A stretch of DNA of 64,000 bases, from NCBI RefSeq assembly GCF_900119155.1, contig NZ_FPIR01000004.1:90222-154221 (forward strand), written 5' to 3'. A program made the translations under genes and the position numbers. The notes beneath the pieces were generated by a model that worked only from the letters and a program-made list of their open reading frames with translations, searched no databases and was not told where the DNA came from. Every line of letters begins with the position of its first letter. The stretch's first letter is position 1. Of the stretch, positions 44,983 to 54,193 are shown one piece after another. This DNA comes from Ruminococcus sp. YE71 (GTDB taxonomy: Bacteria > Bacillota > Clostridia > Oscillospirales > Ruminococcaceae).

Positions 44983-45080
44983 TTGTGAAGATCCTCCTAA
45001 GTAAATATGCTGCGAAAAAAGGCTTTCTGACCCATTTCAGCGCCAAAAAGGCGCACGTAGCCGAAATGCCTATATATCAT
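44983..45080 (-). promoter_or_regulatory. Structured 5' leader of the DivIVA-like gene
   Basis: About 97 nt between the promoter and the start. CATTTCGGC with GCGCC folds onto GGCGC and GAAATG, giving a long hairpin with a UUUUU loop, followed by CCTTTTTTCG. It could be an attenuator or a stabilising stem. Confidence 0.35.
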
Positions 45081-45085
45081 TTTCT

Positions 45086-45114
45086 ATTATACATCATTTC
45101 TTAATAAATGTCAA
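45086..45114 (-). promoter_or_regulatory. Consensus promoter for DivIVA-like/hydrogenase genes
   Basis: TTGACA (45114-45109), 17 bp, TATAAT (45091-45086) on the minus strand. No other feature seen from 45115 to 45261. Confidence 0.85.
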
Positions 45115-45261
45115 TACATTTTTTACAAAATTATGAGTTTTACACAGCAAATGCTATTGAATTTGTACATTATAAACTCATGGCAGATTTTCCCACTTCG
45201 TTTTCGGTGCAAAATGGCAATTTATAGCAAAAACACATCTGACCAAAATCAAATACTGCAT

Positions 45262-45297
45262 CAAAAAAGCCTGCGAAGAACCGATCTGTCCGCAGGC
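45262..45297 (-). terminator. Terminator of the 45320 gene
   Basis: Stem GCCTGCG/CGCAGGC (45297-45291 with 45275-45269), then TTTTTTG on the minus strand. Confidence 0.8.
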
Positions 45298-45319
45298 GTG
45301 AATCAAATATTTCCTCTTT

Positions 45320-45886
45320 TTACCAGAAATCTTCACTGTCCTTGAGCATCTGTCTGACCTCGGGGTTATCGTAAAGACCGAGATCGTATAGCTTATCCGC
45401 CTGGCGGTTGGTCATCTTTCCTGTCATGGAGTAAACGAACTGACCGTGCTGACGCTGAACGCCGTCCCAGGAGTCTATGACCTTGATCCAGCCTTTTCTG
45501 CCGAGGGTGCGTTCGGGATATTTTGCGTCGGGGTAGAACTTATCGGCGAGCATGACCGCGCACTTTGCGTGACCCGTGAAATCGCAGGAGTAGGTGTCGC
45601 CATCGGGAGATATCCAGCCCAGCTGAAAGCCCTCATGGTTCTTGAAGAACATCTGTTCAAGAGGCAGAGGATATTTTTCGTCCGACTCAATGATCTCAAC
45701 GAAAGCAAAATCGTTTTCGGGATCAAAGCTCCGATAACCGCCCTTTCCGTCAAAAACAACGGGGAGCTGTTCCTCGGTGATGACATTCTTCAGCGGAGAT
45801 GCACACGCTTCCAGCGACTCAAGGGTATCATAGTATTCACAGCAATAATAACCCGTGTCCGCCTTATAGACAGCATATTTTCTCAA
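45320..45886 (-). CDS. Hypothetical protein, TTG start
   Basis: 188 residues starting at a TTG (45886), chosen because AGAGGGG lies eight bases upstream; a TTG three bases earlier is also possible. The protein is rich in Tyr, Trp and Asp, with no signal or membrane segment. I recognise no family. Visible stretches include FDPENDFAFVEIIE, WISPDGDTYSCDFTGHAKC and, at the end, MTNRQADKLYDLGLYDNPEV. It is monocistronic, with its own promoter and terminator, so it is probably a real gene despite the unusual start. Confidence 0.65.
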   Translation of the reverse strand: MRKYAVYKADTGYYCCEYYDTLESLEACASPLKNVITEEQLPVVFDGKGGYRSFDPENDFAFVEIIESDEKYPLPLEQMFFKNHEGFQLGWISPDGDTYSCDFTGHAKCAVMLADKFYPDAKYPERTLGRKGWIKVIDSWDGVQRQHGQFVYSMTGKMTNRQADKLYDLGLYDNPEVRQMLKDSEDFW

Positions 45887-45970
45887 CAAGAGTTCCCCTC
45901 TTCCCCAACAAAACAATACATAATCCCCACAGACAGTATCATATACCGTAATATATATGTTATGTTTTTA

Positions 45971-45999
45971 ATCATAGCATTTTATACATTTTTTGTCAA
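45971..45999 (-). promoter_or_regulatory. Promoter for the 45320 gene
   Basis: TTGACA (45999-45994), 17 bp, TATGAT (45976-45971) on the minus strand. Confidence 0.7.
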
Positions 46000-46162
46000 G
46001 GCGGGATAATGTTTTTTTACATATTGTTTTCAACTTTTCGCACAAATCGAAACGTTATCAAAATAAGAACCTGCCCTCTGCGTTCCCGGTGCAAAAAAAA
46101 CACATCTTTGTAAATGGAGAGAGCCGCACTCCCCCGGCGGAGAAAAAGTTTCAAAATAGCTG

Positions 46163-46191
46163 TAGACAAACGGGGCGGGATGTGGTATAAT
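46163..46191 (+). promoter_or_regulatory. Promoter for lepA-hemW
   Basis: TAGACA (46163-46168), 17 bp ending ATGTGG, TATAAT (46186-46191). Confidence 0.7.
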
Positions 46192-46224
46192 AATAAAGTA
46201 TACGTTTTGAAAGGAGATATGGAA

Positions 46225-48042
46225 ATGGCTGAGCTTACCAACAAGGAAAACATACGCAATTTCTGCATTATCGCGCACATAGATCACGGAAAGTCAACGC
46301 TTGCCGACCGCATACTTGAGCTGACCGACACCGTCGCGCTCCGCGACATGGAGGATCAGCTGCTCGACAACATGGACATCGAGCGCGAGCGCGGCATCAC
46401 CATCAAGGCGCGTGCCGTCCGTCTGAAATACCACGCCGACGACGGTGAGGACTACATCTTCAACCTCATCGACACGCCCGGACACGTTGACTTCAACTAC
46501 GAGGTATCGAGATCGCTGGCGGCTTGCGAGGGCGCTGTGCTCATCGTTGACGCTTCGCAGGGCATCGAGGCGCAGACGCTGGCGAACACCTACCTCGCCA
46601 TCGAGCACGACCTTGAAGTGCTCCCCGTCGTGAACAAGATCGACCTGCCCTCTGCCGACCCCGACCGCGTCTGCAAGGAAGTCGAAAACGTTATCGGCAT
46701 CCCTGCACTCGACGCGCCGCGCATCTCGGCAAAAACGGGCGAGAACATCCGTGAGGTGCTCGAACGCATCATCACCGACATCCCCGCACCAAAGGGCAGC
46801 GACGACAAGCCCTTGCAGGCACTCATTTTCGACAGCTACTACGACCAGTACAAGGGCGTTATCATCTACGTCCGCGTGATGGAGGGCTGTCTGAAAGCAG
46901 GCGACACCATCAAGCTGATGGCGACGGGCGCGGAATTCCAGACCACCGAAGTCGGCTTCATGGGCGCGACCGACCTTGTGCCCGTGGGCGAACTGCACGC
47001 AGGCGAAGTCGGCTACATCGCGGCTTCCATCAAGTACATCGGTGACACACAGGTTGGCGACACCGTCACCCTCACCGACAACCCCTGCGCAGAACCGCTC
47101 CCGGGCTACAAGAAGGTCAACCCGATGGTCTTCTCGGGCGTGTACCCTGCCGACAGCGCCAAGTACCCCGACCTGCGCGACGCTCTCGACAAGCTGGCGC
47201 TCAACGACGCTTCCCTGTCCTTCGAGGCGGAGACTTCCGCGGCGCTGGGCTTCGGTTTCAGATGCGGATTCCTCGGACTTCTGCACATGGAGATAATCCA
47301 GGAACGTCTTGAACGTGAGTATAACCTCGACCTCATCACCACCGCACCGAGCGTTGTGTATAAGGTCAACTTCACCGACGGCTCCACCGTCATGATAGAC
47401 AACCCCACCAACTACCCCGACCCTGCGGTCATCGCTTCGGCGGAAGAGCCGATGGTGAAAGCGGACATCTACACTCCGCCCGAGTTCGTCGGGAATATCA
47501 TGGAGCTGTGTCAGGACAGACGCGGCACCTTCAAGAACATGGAGTACCTCGACGAGAACCGCGTTGACCTGCACTATGAGCTGCCGCTGGGAGAGATAGT
47601 ATACGACTTCTTCGACGCGCTGAAAAGCCGTACAAGGGGCTACGCGTCCTTCGACTACGAGATGCTGGGCTACCAGCCCTCGAAGCTCGTCAAGCTGGAC
47701 ATCATGCTCAACGGCGAGGTGGTGGACGCGCTTTCCTTCATCGTCCACACAGACAAGGCTTACGCACGCGGACGCAAGATCTGCGAACGCCTGAAGGACA
47801 ACATCCCCCGTCAGCTGTTCGAGGTGCCTATCCAGGCGGCTATCGGCGGCAAGATAATCGCACGCGAGACCGTCAAGGCGATGCGCAAGGACGTACTCGC
47901 CAAGTGCTACGGCGGCGACATCACCCGAAAGAAAAAGCTCCTCGAAAAGCAGAAAGAGGGCAAGAAGCGCATGAGACAGCTCGGCACTGTTGAGGTACCG
48001 CAGGAAGCGTTCATGAGCGTCCTCAAGCTCGACGAAGACTAA
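46225..48042 (+). CDS. lepA: Translation elongation factor 4 (LepA)
   Basis: Ribosome-associated GTPase that back-translocates or remodels stalled ribosomes. 605 residues from ATG 46225 (AAGGAG eight bases upstream; the longer frame has no family match). G1 [12 protein letters not shown]2 region RGITIKA, G3 DTPGHVDF, G4 [10 protein letters not shown]; then domain II, the EF-G-like domains III and V, and the LepA-specific C-terminus with [20 protein letters not shown]. It is the first gene of a three-gene operon with a small membrane protein and hemW, a frequent Firmicute arrangement. Confidence 0.98.
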   Translation: MAELTNKENIRNFCIIAHIDHGKSTLADRILELTDTVALRDMEDQLLDNMDIERERGITIKARAVRLKYHADDGEDYIFNLIDTPGHVDFNYEVSRSLAACEGAVLIVDASQGIEAQTLANTYLAIEHDLEVLPVVNKIDLPSADPDRVCKEVENVIGIPALDAPRISAKTGENIREVLERIITDIPAPKGSDDKPLQALIFDSYYDQYKGVIIYVRVMEGCLKAGDTIKLMATGAEFQTTEVGFMGATDLVPVGELHAGEVGYIAASIKYIGDTQVGDTVTLTDNPCAEPLPGYKKVNPMVFSGVYPADSAKYPDLRDALDKLALNDASLSFEAETSAALGFGFRCGFLGLLHMEIIQERLEREYNLDLITTAPSVVYKVNFTDGSTVMIDNPTNYPDPAVIASAEEPMVKADIYTPPEFVGNIMELCQDRRGTFKNMEYLDENRVDLHYELPLGEIVYDFFDALKSRTRGYASFDYEMLGYQPSKLVKLDIMLNGEVVDALSFIVHTDKAYARGRKICERLKDNIPRQLFEVPIQAAIGGKIIARETVKAMRKDVLAKCYGGDITRKKKLLEKQKEGKKRMRQLGTVEVPQEAFMSVLKLDED

Positions 48043-48094
48043 AGAAATAACAGATCTCATCCGTTATCTATTATAATATGGTTAGGAGAGGACA

Positions 48095-48562
48095 ATGAAC
48101 GACAGCGAAAAATCTATGAAATACTTCATTATCTTTGCGCTGGGGGCGGCTGTCGTGCTGCCTGTCGGCGGAGAGGTATTCGCCAATATATCACACGGCT
48201 TCGGGATAGGGATGGTCGCGGTATGGGCTGTCCTCGCAGGGGTGAAATTCTCTTCCCTGCCCTTCAGGAACGCCATGCTCGGGGTATCGGCTTACGTCTT
48301 TTCGGCGGTGGTGCTGAGCCTTATCGGGTACGTTGTCATCCACCCTGCCGTGAAAAGCTGGCTCGAAGCCAACTCGACCTACTTTGAGCTTTCGCTGGTG
48401 GAGCTGGCAGGCTACTGGGCTAAGGCCTTCGCACTGCTCGCCTGCTCGTATCTCATCTACTTCGGACGGCTCGGGTTCAGGGCGGCTGTGGGCAAGTTCG
48501 AGAAGAACAGCTCGGAGACTTCCGCCGCCATCGAGAACGCTTTTGAGGACGACGAACCATGA
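48095..48562 (+). CDS. Small membrane protein between lepA and hemW, unknown
   Basis: 155 residues with four predicted membrane helices (about 9-28, 36-55, 60-84 and 100-122) and an acidic C-terminal tail (SSETSAAIENAFEDDEP). GGAGAGG precedes the ATG. Its stop codon overlaps the hemW start by 4 bp, so the two are coupled. No motif suggests function. Confidence 0.75.
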   Translation: MNDSEKSMKYFIIFALGAAVVLPVGGEVFANISHGFGIGMVAVWAVLAGVKFSSLPFRNAMLGVSAYVFSAVVLSLIGYVVIHPAVKSWLEANSTYFELSLVELAGYWAKAFALLACSYLIYFGRLGFRAAVGKFEKNSSETSAAIENAFEDDEP

Positions 48563-49662
48563 CGGGCATCTACATCCATGTGCCGTTCTGCATACGGAAA
48601 TGCCCCTACTGCAAGTTCTGCTCGAAACCCCTTCGGCCTGCGGACATCCCCGACTTCACCGCCGCCGTCATGCGCAACCTTTCGGTGCTGGGCGAACGGA
48701 ATATCGACGCGGATACCGTCTATTTCGGCGGCGGCACGCCCTCGCTCCTGCCGCCCGAAGCCGTTGAGGACATACTCTCGGCGGTGCGTGCGAACGTTCA
48801 CCTGCACGACCCCGAGATAACCCTCGAAGCCAACCCGTCAAGCGTCACCCGTGAAAAGCTCATCGGGTGGCGGCAGGCAGGCGTGAACAGGCTGTCCTTC
48901 GGGGTGCAGAGCGCGGACGACGAGGAACTTCGCTTTCTCGGCAGACTGCACGACTTCGCACGCGCTGAAAAAGCCGTCCGCACCGCTCATGAGGTCGGGT
49001 TCGGCAACATTTCATGCGACCTGATGCTTGGGTTGAAGGGTCAGGACAGAGGTTCGCTTGACCGCACCATCGACAGAATGCTCGCTCTGCCGATAAGCCA
49101 TCTGTCGGCGTATATGCTGGCGGTGGAGGAAGGCACGGCGTTCGACAGCGACGCTGTCCGCGCTTCACTGCCCGATGACGACACGGTCAGCGACCTGTAC
49201 CTGCGGCTCTGCGAACGCATGAGGGCGGCAGGCTTTGAGCGGTACGAAATATCAAACTGGGCGAAGGACGACAGACGCTCGCGGCACAACATGAAGTACT
49301 GGACGCTTGAACCGTACATCGGCATCGGGCCGTCGGCGCACTCCGACTTCGGCGGTAGAAGATACTTCTGTCCCGACGACATCGGCGGCTTCATACGCGC
49401 AGGCATCCAGCGGAACGAGACCGAGGACGACTGCCCCGACAGGCTCAGGGAGTACATAATGCTGGGTCTGCGCATCTCCGACGGGATAACGAAGGAACGT
49501 CTGGCAGAACTCGGGAACGAAGAGTTCGCGGAGACGGTCTTTGAGAGAGCCGCAGAGCTCGAAAAGGCAGGGCTCGTCACCGTGCAGGACGGCAGGATAG
49601 CTCTGACCGACGAGGGCGCACTGGTGTCGAACGCCGTGATACTCAGACTGGCGGAGGGCTGA
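48559..49662 (+). CDS. hemW: Radical SAM heme chaperone HemW-like protein
   Basis: 367 residues. Radical-SAM cluster CIRKCPYCKFC (CxxxCxxC plus the extra C), GGGTPSLLP, EANPSS, the NRLSFGVQSADDEELRFLGR segment and the C-terminal HemN domain (DGITKERLAELGNEEF). The HNMKYW motif is the HemW signature. It lacks the N-terminal region of true coproporphyrinogen oxidase HemN, so a heme-insertase role is more likely, although heme use by this organism is not shown here. Coupled by a 4-bp overlap to the upstream membrane protein. Confidence 0.92.
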   Translation: MTGIYIHVPFCIRKCPYCKFCSKPLRPADIPDFTAAVMRNLSVLGERNIDADTVYFGGGTPSLLPPEAVEDILSAVRANVHLHDPEITLEANPSSVTREKLIGWRQAGVNRLSFGVQSADDEELRFLGRLHDFARAEKAVRTAHEVGFGNISCDLMLGLKGQDRGSLDRTIDRMLALPISHLSAYMLAVEEGTAFDSDAVRASLPDDDTVSDLYLRLCERMRAAGFERYEISNWAKDDRRSRHNMKYWTLEPYIGIGPSAHSDFGGRRYFCPDDIGGFIRAGIQRNETEDDCPDRLREYIMLGLRISDGITKERLAELGNEEFAETVFERAAELEKAGLVTVQDGRIALTDEGALVSNAVILRLAEG

Positions 49663-49742
49663 CCGCGGAACGATAGCCGTGTTGATTCTCCACAAAAAAG
49701 AGCAAGGAGAATTGTGCAACCCTACAATTAATATGTTCGCTA

Positions 49743-49771
49743 TTGCACGCGGCGATAAAAAATGATATAAT
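49743..49771 (+). promoter_or_regulatory. Promoter for the membrane-fusion lipoprotein
   Basis: TTGCAC (49743-49748), 17 bp ending ATGA, TATAAT (49766-49771). Confidence 0.7.
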
Positions 49772-49812
49772 AACTATATACGTTCTGTTTCCCTGTCTAC
49801 GGAGGAGAAAAC

Positions 49813-50841
49813 ATGAGGACAAAGCTCACCGCTCTTGCGGCAGCCGCCGTAATGCTCATTACGGCTGTCGGATGCGGCTCAAAACAGACCGACGATAAGA
49901 TCGTCGTGCCTATATATAAGACCAAGGATATAAACTACAAGACCGAGGAGGCTGTCATCGGCGATATTACACAGAAGTATTACGTCGAGGGCAGGTTCGA
50001 TTACCCCTACTCCGAAAAGGTCAAGTTCAAAAAGGCAGGCATAATCAAGTCGATAAACGTTGAGGAAAACGATACCGTCAAGGCAGGCGATATCCTCTGC
50101 ACTCTCGACTCCGAGGAGCTCGATCAGCAGCTCGAAGAGAAGAAGGTCTACCTCGAACAGGCGAAAAAGACCGTCAGTAAGCTCGCTCAGGACGGCGGCT
50201 CGAAGAAAGAGATCGAGATGGCGAACGTTCAGCTCGAAGTGCTCCAGCTTGAGTACGACCACATGACGGCTTCCTACGACGACTATAACGTTTACGCTCC
50301 CTGCGACGGCGTGTTCAGGACTGACGGCAAGACCGCTTTCGGACACGGCATCGCCGAACAGAGGGGCGCGGACAGCATCATAATCGTCGGCGGCTCGGTC
50401 AAGGCTTCGCAGACTCTCGGCAAGATCTCCGACCACTCGAAGCAGTACCTCATCTGTGAGGTCTACGACAACCCCCTCGAAAACGTCAATTTCGGCACAA
50501 GGGTGAACCTTGAGCAGGGCGCTTCGCAGGCTCAGGGCAAGGTCGTGGATATACTCAAGTCGGAGGGCGGCGGAATGGTGATCTACACCTACGTCATCGA
50601 CCTTGACAAGGACGCGGATCTTAGCGACCTGCCCGTGCAGTGCGTGTTCGATGTTTACTCGAAGCTCGATACCGTGCTGGTGCCGACCGAAGCGATAAAG
50701 ACCTCGAAAGACCGCACCTACGTAAATCTCCTGATCGACGGCACAAAGATCGAACAGGACGTTGAAACAGGGCTCGCCGACGGCAAACAGACCGAGATAG
50801 TAAGCGGTCTTGCAGGCGGAGAACAGGTCATAGTCAACTAA
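49813..50841 (+). CDS. HlyD/RND-type membrane-fusion lipoprotein
   Basis: 342 residues. Lipoprotein signal MRTKLTALAAAAVMLITAVG with lipobox AVGC (Cys21). A first lipoyl half (KAGIIKSINVEENDTVKAGD), a helical hairpin (about 97-150, Glu/Lys-rich), the second half (YNVYAPCDGVFRTDGK) and a beta-barrel end with VLVPTEAIKTSKDRTYV. Such adaptors normally serve MacB-type ABC exporters, but no ABC genes follow; the next gene is a membrane protein of unknown type. Good GGAGG site. Confidence 0.86.
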   Translation: MRTKLTALAAAAVMLITAVGCGSKQTDDKIVVPIYKTKDINYKTEEAVIGDITQKYYVEGRFDYPYSEKVKFKKAGIIKSINVEENDTVKAGDILCTLDSEELDQQLEEKKVYLEQAKKTVSKLAQDGGSKKEIEMANVQLEVLQLEYDHMTASYDDYNVYAPCDGVFRTDGKTAFGHGIAEQRGADSIIIVGGSVKASQTLGKISDHSKQYLICEVYDNPLENVNFGTRVNLEQGASQAQGKVVDILKSEGGGMVIYTYVIDLDKDADLSDLPVQCVFDVYSKLDTVLVPTEAIKTSKDRTYVNLLIDGTKIEQDVETGLADGKQTEIVSGLAGGEQVIVN

Positions 50842-50883
50842 TATACGAAAATATGAAAAAGAAAATCCGGAGGAGATGACCCC

Positions 50884-51759
50884 ATGAAAGAGATCCTTGA
50901 AAACACATGGGTGAAAAGATGCGTCTCGATATTCACGGCGGCTTACGCTGCGATGATTGCGCTGTTCACTTATGCGACCTTTCAGTACAACCTTGTGTTC
51001 GCCTCGGGCAAGCAGGCGACGTTCCTAATCATCTACGCGATAGCTTCGATAGTGTTCCTGCTGCTGATGCTGTACACGCGGGACATTTTTATGACGAAAC
51101 TGCTGAGCATACTGATGCTGCCCATTGTATTCTTCTTGCTGCTGTTCAATCTCGGCAACGGCAACTGGACGCTCATAATACCTCCCTTCGTGGTGGCGCT
51201 GGTGATATTCTTCGCGGCGAGCACATCAGAATCGCTAAAAGTCATCATGGGCACGATATACCTTCTGCTGTATGTGCTCGGAATCGTGGCATACATCATC
51301 TGCAATATGCTGTTCCAGGGCTCGGCTATCGAGACTCCGCTGGATATGTCCCTTGACCCCGACTCGGCAGCGTACTCCTACTACAAGACCGACCTCGTTC
51401 ACCTGTCGAAGGTGACGAATGACGACAACACCTATTCCCCCGACGGAAAGTTCCGCTTCTACATGACCGACGTTAAGGACTCGGACGGACGAGTTAAGAT
51501 ATACGTCGTTCCCGCAAGTGAGGACATCACGCTGAAGTTCTTCTCGCTGAAGCAGAAGGGCATCAAGCGCGTCGTGACCACCAAGGGCACGAGAGGTATC
51601 GTCCCCGACGTCGGCTGGACGGTCAAGAAAGACAAGCAGGGCAAACAGGTGCTGTACCTCTGCTACAAGCTCGCACCGACCGATTCCTGGAAGGAAGCAA
51701 AGGTCACCGAAGAGAATATGCCGAAGAAGAACTACTGGGAGTTCCTCGGTATTTCGTAA
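50884..51759 (+). CDS. Membrane protein of unknown function
   Basis: 291 residues. Five hydrophobic helices in the first 145 residues (about 13-32, 42-62, 68-90, 96-112, 117-140) are followed by a soluble domain of about 145 residues containing a beta-propeller-like SPDGKFRFYMTDVKDSDGRV strand pair. GGAGG lies before the ATG, 42 bp behind the lipoprotein gene, so the two probably share a transcript. Family not recognised. Confidence 0.75.
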   Translation: MKEILENTWVKRCVSIFTAAYAAMIALFTYATFQYNLVFASGKQATFLIIYAIASIVFLLLMLYTRDIFMTKLLSILMLPIVFFLLLFNLGNGNWTLIIPPFVVALVIFFAASTSESLKVIMGTIYLLLYVLGIVAYIICNMLFQGSAIETPLDMSLDPDSAAYSYYKTDLVHLSKVTNDDNTYSPDGKFRFYMTDVKDSDGRVKIYVVPASEDITLKFFSLKQKGIKRVVTTKGTRGIVPDVGWTVKKDKQGKQVLYLCYKLAPTDSWKEAKVTEENMPKKNYWEFLGIS

Positions 51760-51765
51760 AAAAGC

Positions 51766-51800
51766 AAAGCCGTACAGAATTTTCCTGTGCGGCTTTTTTG
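51766..51800 (+). terminator. Terminator of the lipoprotein/membrane-protein pair
   Basis: AAAGCCGTACAG pairs with CTGTGCGGCTTT (one G-U), followed by TTTT. Confidence 0.9.
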
Positions 51801-51942
51801 CATGGGACGAAACAGTTATCGCGGTTTTATTTGTTAAATCTTTTTAAATTTTGTTTGTGAAATATAAAAAATCATCGGGGGATTTTTTGGAGCAAATTAA
51901 CAAAAAAATCGTTTTCACCTAAGTTTTTCAGCAAAACTATTG

Positions 51943-51971
51943 GAAATCAGTTTTGATTGTGATATAATATT
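51943..51971 (+). promoter_or_regulatory. Promoter for the esterase gene
   Basis: TTGGAA, 17 bp ending TGTGA, TATAAT: another TGTGATATAAT extended -10. Confidence 0.6.
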
Positions 51972-52001
51972 AATGGGATATTGTACGGAAAGGAGCATAA
52001 T

Positions 52002-52889
52002 ATGCCCGACAGATCCTTCCTCGCAGGTGCGGCTGAACCTGTAATAAGACTCTATGACGGCAAACGAAAATTCATTGAGTCCGAAGCCTGTACCGAATAT
52101 ATCGCGTATATGGAAAAACAAAACCGCCTTCCTTATAAGACCCCTGCCCTTCGGACAGGTAAGCTCTCCGAAACTTTTCAGTCGGGGATGCAGGTCTTTA
52201 CCATAGGCGATGAGTTTGAAAAGACCGTGTTGTACCTGCACGGCGGTTCTTATTTCGCTCCGCCTAATATCTTTCACTGGGATATGCTCGTAAGACTCAG
52301 TCAGCTCGCTCAGGTGCGCGTGGTCGCACCCCTGTACCCGAGAGCCCCCGTCCATACCTGTGCGGCGGCTTATTCCCTGCTGACCGAGCTCTGCTCCGAA
52401 TACCACTTTGAAGCGCTCATGGGCGACTCGGCAGGCGGCGGTCTCGCGCTCGGTCTGGCTCAGACCCTTATCGCAGACGGCAGACACTGCCCCGATAAAC
52501 TCATCCTGCTCTCCCCCTGGCTCGATATCTCCATGGAAAACGAGGAGATGAGACAGTACGAGGAGCTCGACCCTATGCTCGGTATCTACGGGCTGAAACG
52601 CATGGGCAAGCTCTGGGCAGGCAGCCTCGACGTCCGCGACCCGATGGTCAGCCCCATCTACGGCAGCTTCGAGGGCATACGTCAGTTGTACGTCTACGTA
52701 GGCACGCATGAGATATTCTATCCCGAAGTCACAAGGCTCGAAAAGCTGCTCGAAGGGAGCGGCACAGCACTTGACATCACAGTCGGCGAGGGTATGACCC
52801 ACGTATGGGCGGCATATCCTATGCGCGAGGGACGTGACGCTGTACGCAAAATGGCAGCGCAGCTCGCAGCCGACAATATGGAGGACTAA
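52002..52889 (+). CDS. HSL-family alpha/beta hydrolase (esterase)
   Basis: 295 residues from ATG 52002 (AGGAG nine bases upstream). Hormone-sensitive-lipase family signature: oxyanion motif YLHGGSYF, nucleophile GDSAGGGLAL, acidic residue region GTHEIFYPEV and His in EGMTHVWAAYPM. The family deacylates small esters; related gut proteins include acetylxylan esterases. The next gene begins 5 bp later, its ribosome-binding site (GGAGG) lying inside this stop region. Confidence 0.9.
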   Translation: MPDRSFLAGAAEPVIRLYDGKRKFIESEACTEYIAYMEKQNRLPYKTPALRTGKLSETFQSGMQVFTIGDEFEKTVLYLHGGSYFAPPNIFHWDMLVRLSQLAQVRVVAPLYPRAPVHTCAAAYSLLTELCSEYHFEALMGDSAGGGLALGLAQTLIADGRHCPDKLILLSPWLDISMENEEMRQYEELDPMLGIYGLKRMGKLWAGSLDVRDPMVSPIYGSFEGIRQLYVYVGTHEIFYPEVTRLEKLLEGSGTALDITVGEGMTHVWAAYPMREGRDAVRKMAAQLAADNMED

Positions 52890-52893
52890 CACT

Positions 52894-53349
52894 ATGAAAA
52901 CTTCTGATCCTAACGCTCACATCAAGATCGACGTTTTCGATCTTTCAGACTATATTATCAAATTCTACCACAAGATCGAGAAACCTATCAACAACAACAG
53001 ACTGAACAGCGTGCTGTACTTCATTCAGGCGTATTTCCTGATGCAGATAGACGAGGTGTGCTTCATCGACGATATTATCGCCCGTGAGTACGGCCCCGTC
53101 GTGCCTGCGGTGTACACCAAGTACTCACAGTACGGCATCGACCCGATACCGCTGCCGAAGAACCCCGACCACCTGCTCGAAGCGACCAAGTCGGACGCGC
53201 AGCTGCTGTTCGAGGTCATCGACTTCACATCCGAGTGGTCGAATTCCGCGATGATGAGCCTGATACACGATCAGCGCCCCTACAGACACGCGCTGAACAC
53301 CCACAGCCGCATCATCCCGCCCGAAAAGCTGAAAAAGTATTTCGGCTGA
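52894..53349 (+). CDS. Panacea-domain (DUF4065/SocA-like) protein
   Basis: 151 residues. The segment VFDLSDYIIKFYHKIEKPIN, NNRLNSVLYFIQAYFLM and the REYGPVVPAVYTKYSQYG motif match DUF4065, now called Panacea, a domain that acts as antitoxin or chaperone in many toxin-antitoxin and phage-defence pairs. No toxin-like gene is adjacent: upstream is an esterase, downstream a terminator. It may be a solitary antitoxin or a regulator. It is tightly linked to the esterase gene. Confidence 0.82.
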   Translation: MKTSDPNAHIKIDVFDLSDYIIKFYHKIEKPINNNRLNSVLYFIQAYFLMQIDEVCFIDDIIAREYGPVVPAVYTKYSQYGIDPIPLPKNPDHLLEATKSDAQLLFEVIDFTSEWSNSAMMSLIHDQRPYRHALNTHSRIIPPEKLKKYFG

Positions 53350-53364
53350 CAGATAACGACACAA

Positions 53365-53396
53365 AAGCTCCCGAACGTTCGGGAGCTTATTTTTTG
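53365..53396 (+). terminator. Terminator of esterase-Panacea pair
   Basis: Perfect 12-bp palindrome AAGCTCCCGAAC/GTTCGGGAGCTT (53365-53388) then ATTTTTTG. The following stretch to 53575 holds nothing I recognise. Confidence 0.9.
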
Positions 53397-53574
53397 CGGC
53401 CGCATCTATAACAGTTCGGTCTGCTGTGAGGTTCTGAAGATGAACCTGTTTTTGTATTTTTTTAAGGAGCTTTCCGATACATTGATCCGTGTGCAAAAAA
53501 GAATAAAGAATAGAGAATAATGAATAATACAGAAACGCCTGCTTCAACAGTTGTCAGGGTCTCGTTTTGCCGCA

Positions 53575-53612
53575 CAAATAAAAAAATGACCCCTCAGCAA
53601 TAAGCTGAGGGG
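53575..53612 (-). terminator. Terminator of the tRNA operon
   Basis: CCCCTCAGC/GCTGAGGGG (53590-53598 with 53604-53612) followed on the minus strand by CATTTTTTTATT. Confidence 0.9.
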
Positions 53613-53621
53613 CGTTTCTGG

Positions 53622-53704
53622 TGGGGGAAGATGGATTCGAACCATCGAAGTTAAAGAACAACAGATTTACAGTCTGCCCCCTTTGGCCACTCGGGAATTC
53701 CCCC
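53622..53704 (-). tRNA. tRNA-Tyr (GTA)
   Basis: 83 nt class II tRNA with long variable arm. Acceptor GGGGGAA pairs with TTCCCCC; anticodon loop CTGTAAA gives anticodon GTA (53670-53668); T-arm GGTTCGAATCC. No encoded CCA. Confidence 0.95.
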
Positions 53705-53719
53705 ATATTTAATTTTGAG

Positions 53720-53792
53720 AGCTGGATGACGGACTCGAACCCCCGACCTGCTGATTACAAATCAGCTGCTCTACCAACTGAGCTAATCCAGC
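53720..53792 (-). tRNA. tRNA-Thr (TGT)
   Basis: Acceptor GCTGGAT pairs with ATCCAGC; D-arm AGCTCAGTTGGTAGAGC; anticodon loop TTTGTAA with anticodon TGT (53759-53757); T-arm GGTTCGAGTCC. First gene of a two-tRNA operon, no encoded CCA. Confidence 0.96.
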
Positions 53793-53849
53793 GTTCTGTT
53801 CGGTGTTCGGTTTCGGTTTTTCGTTTTCCTTACGTCCGACAGCTTAATT

Positions 53850-53878
53850 ATTATAGCACACAATTTCGGTTCTGTCAA
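53850..53878 (-). promoter_or_regulatory. Consensus promoter for the tRNA operon
   Basis: TTGACA (53878-53873), 17 bp ending TGTGTGC, TATAAT (53855-53850) on the minus strand. Confidence 0.9.
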
Positions 53879-54092
53879 CCCCTTTTTTTAACTTTGTAGA
53901 CTTACACAAATTCGAGTGATAATTTGCACACGTAGATATTCATAACACACAAAAATCAACCCAAAAAACCCTCAAAAAAGCTGATTTTTCTCCCAAAAAA
54001 ATCTAAAAAAAAAATTTCTTCCCCCATAAATCAGGGGGGGGAGAATCACAAAACTTTTTTATCTAACCATTTCGAGGAGAACGCCCATGCAC

Positions 54093-54188
54093 CCCAATAT
54101 CAAAAGTCTTTGGAAGGGGGGCTGGGAGAGAACCTTTCTTCCGGCCGTGCGAAGCTAAGGCGGGTTGCCCCCGGATAATCCCGCACTC
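54093..54188 (-). repeat. Solo left arm of the dispersed repeat (R8)
   Basis: On the minus strand: GAGTGCGGG (54188-54180), a GGGGGCAACC hairpin arm with one 19-bp unit in the loop, GGTTCTCTCCC, then CTTCCAAAGACTTTTGATAT. No core or right arm follows. The outer end lies 5 bp from the PrsW-like stop codon. Confidence 0.75.
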
Positions 54189-54193
54189 TGCGC

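Noticed and set aside
46294-48060. Open frame of 588 codons opposite lepA
   Set aside because: Antisense shadow; lepA is full length on the plus strand.
52894-53349. Complete toxin-antitoxin pair around the Panacea protein
   Set aside because: The neighbour is an esterase with an intact catalytic site, not a toxin; no second small gene is linked.
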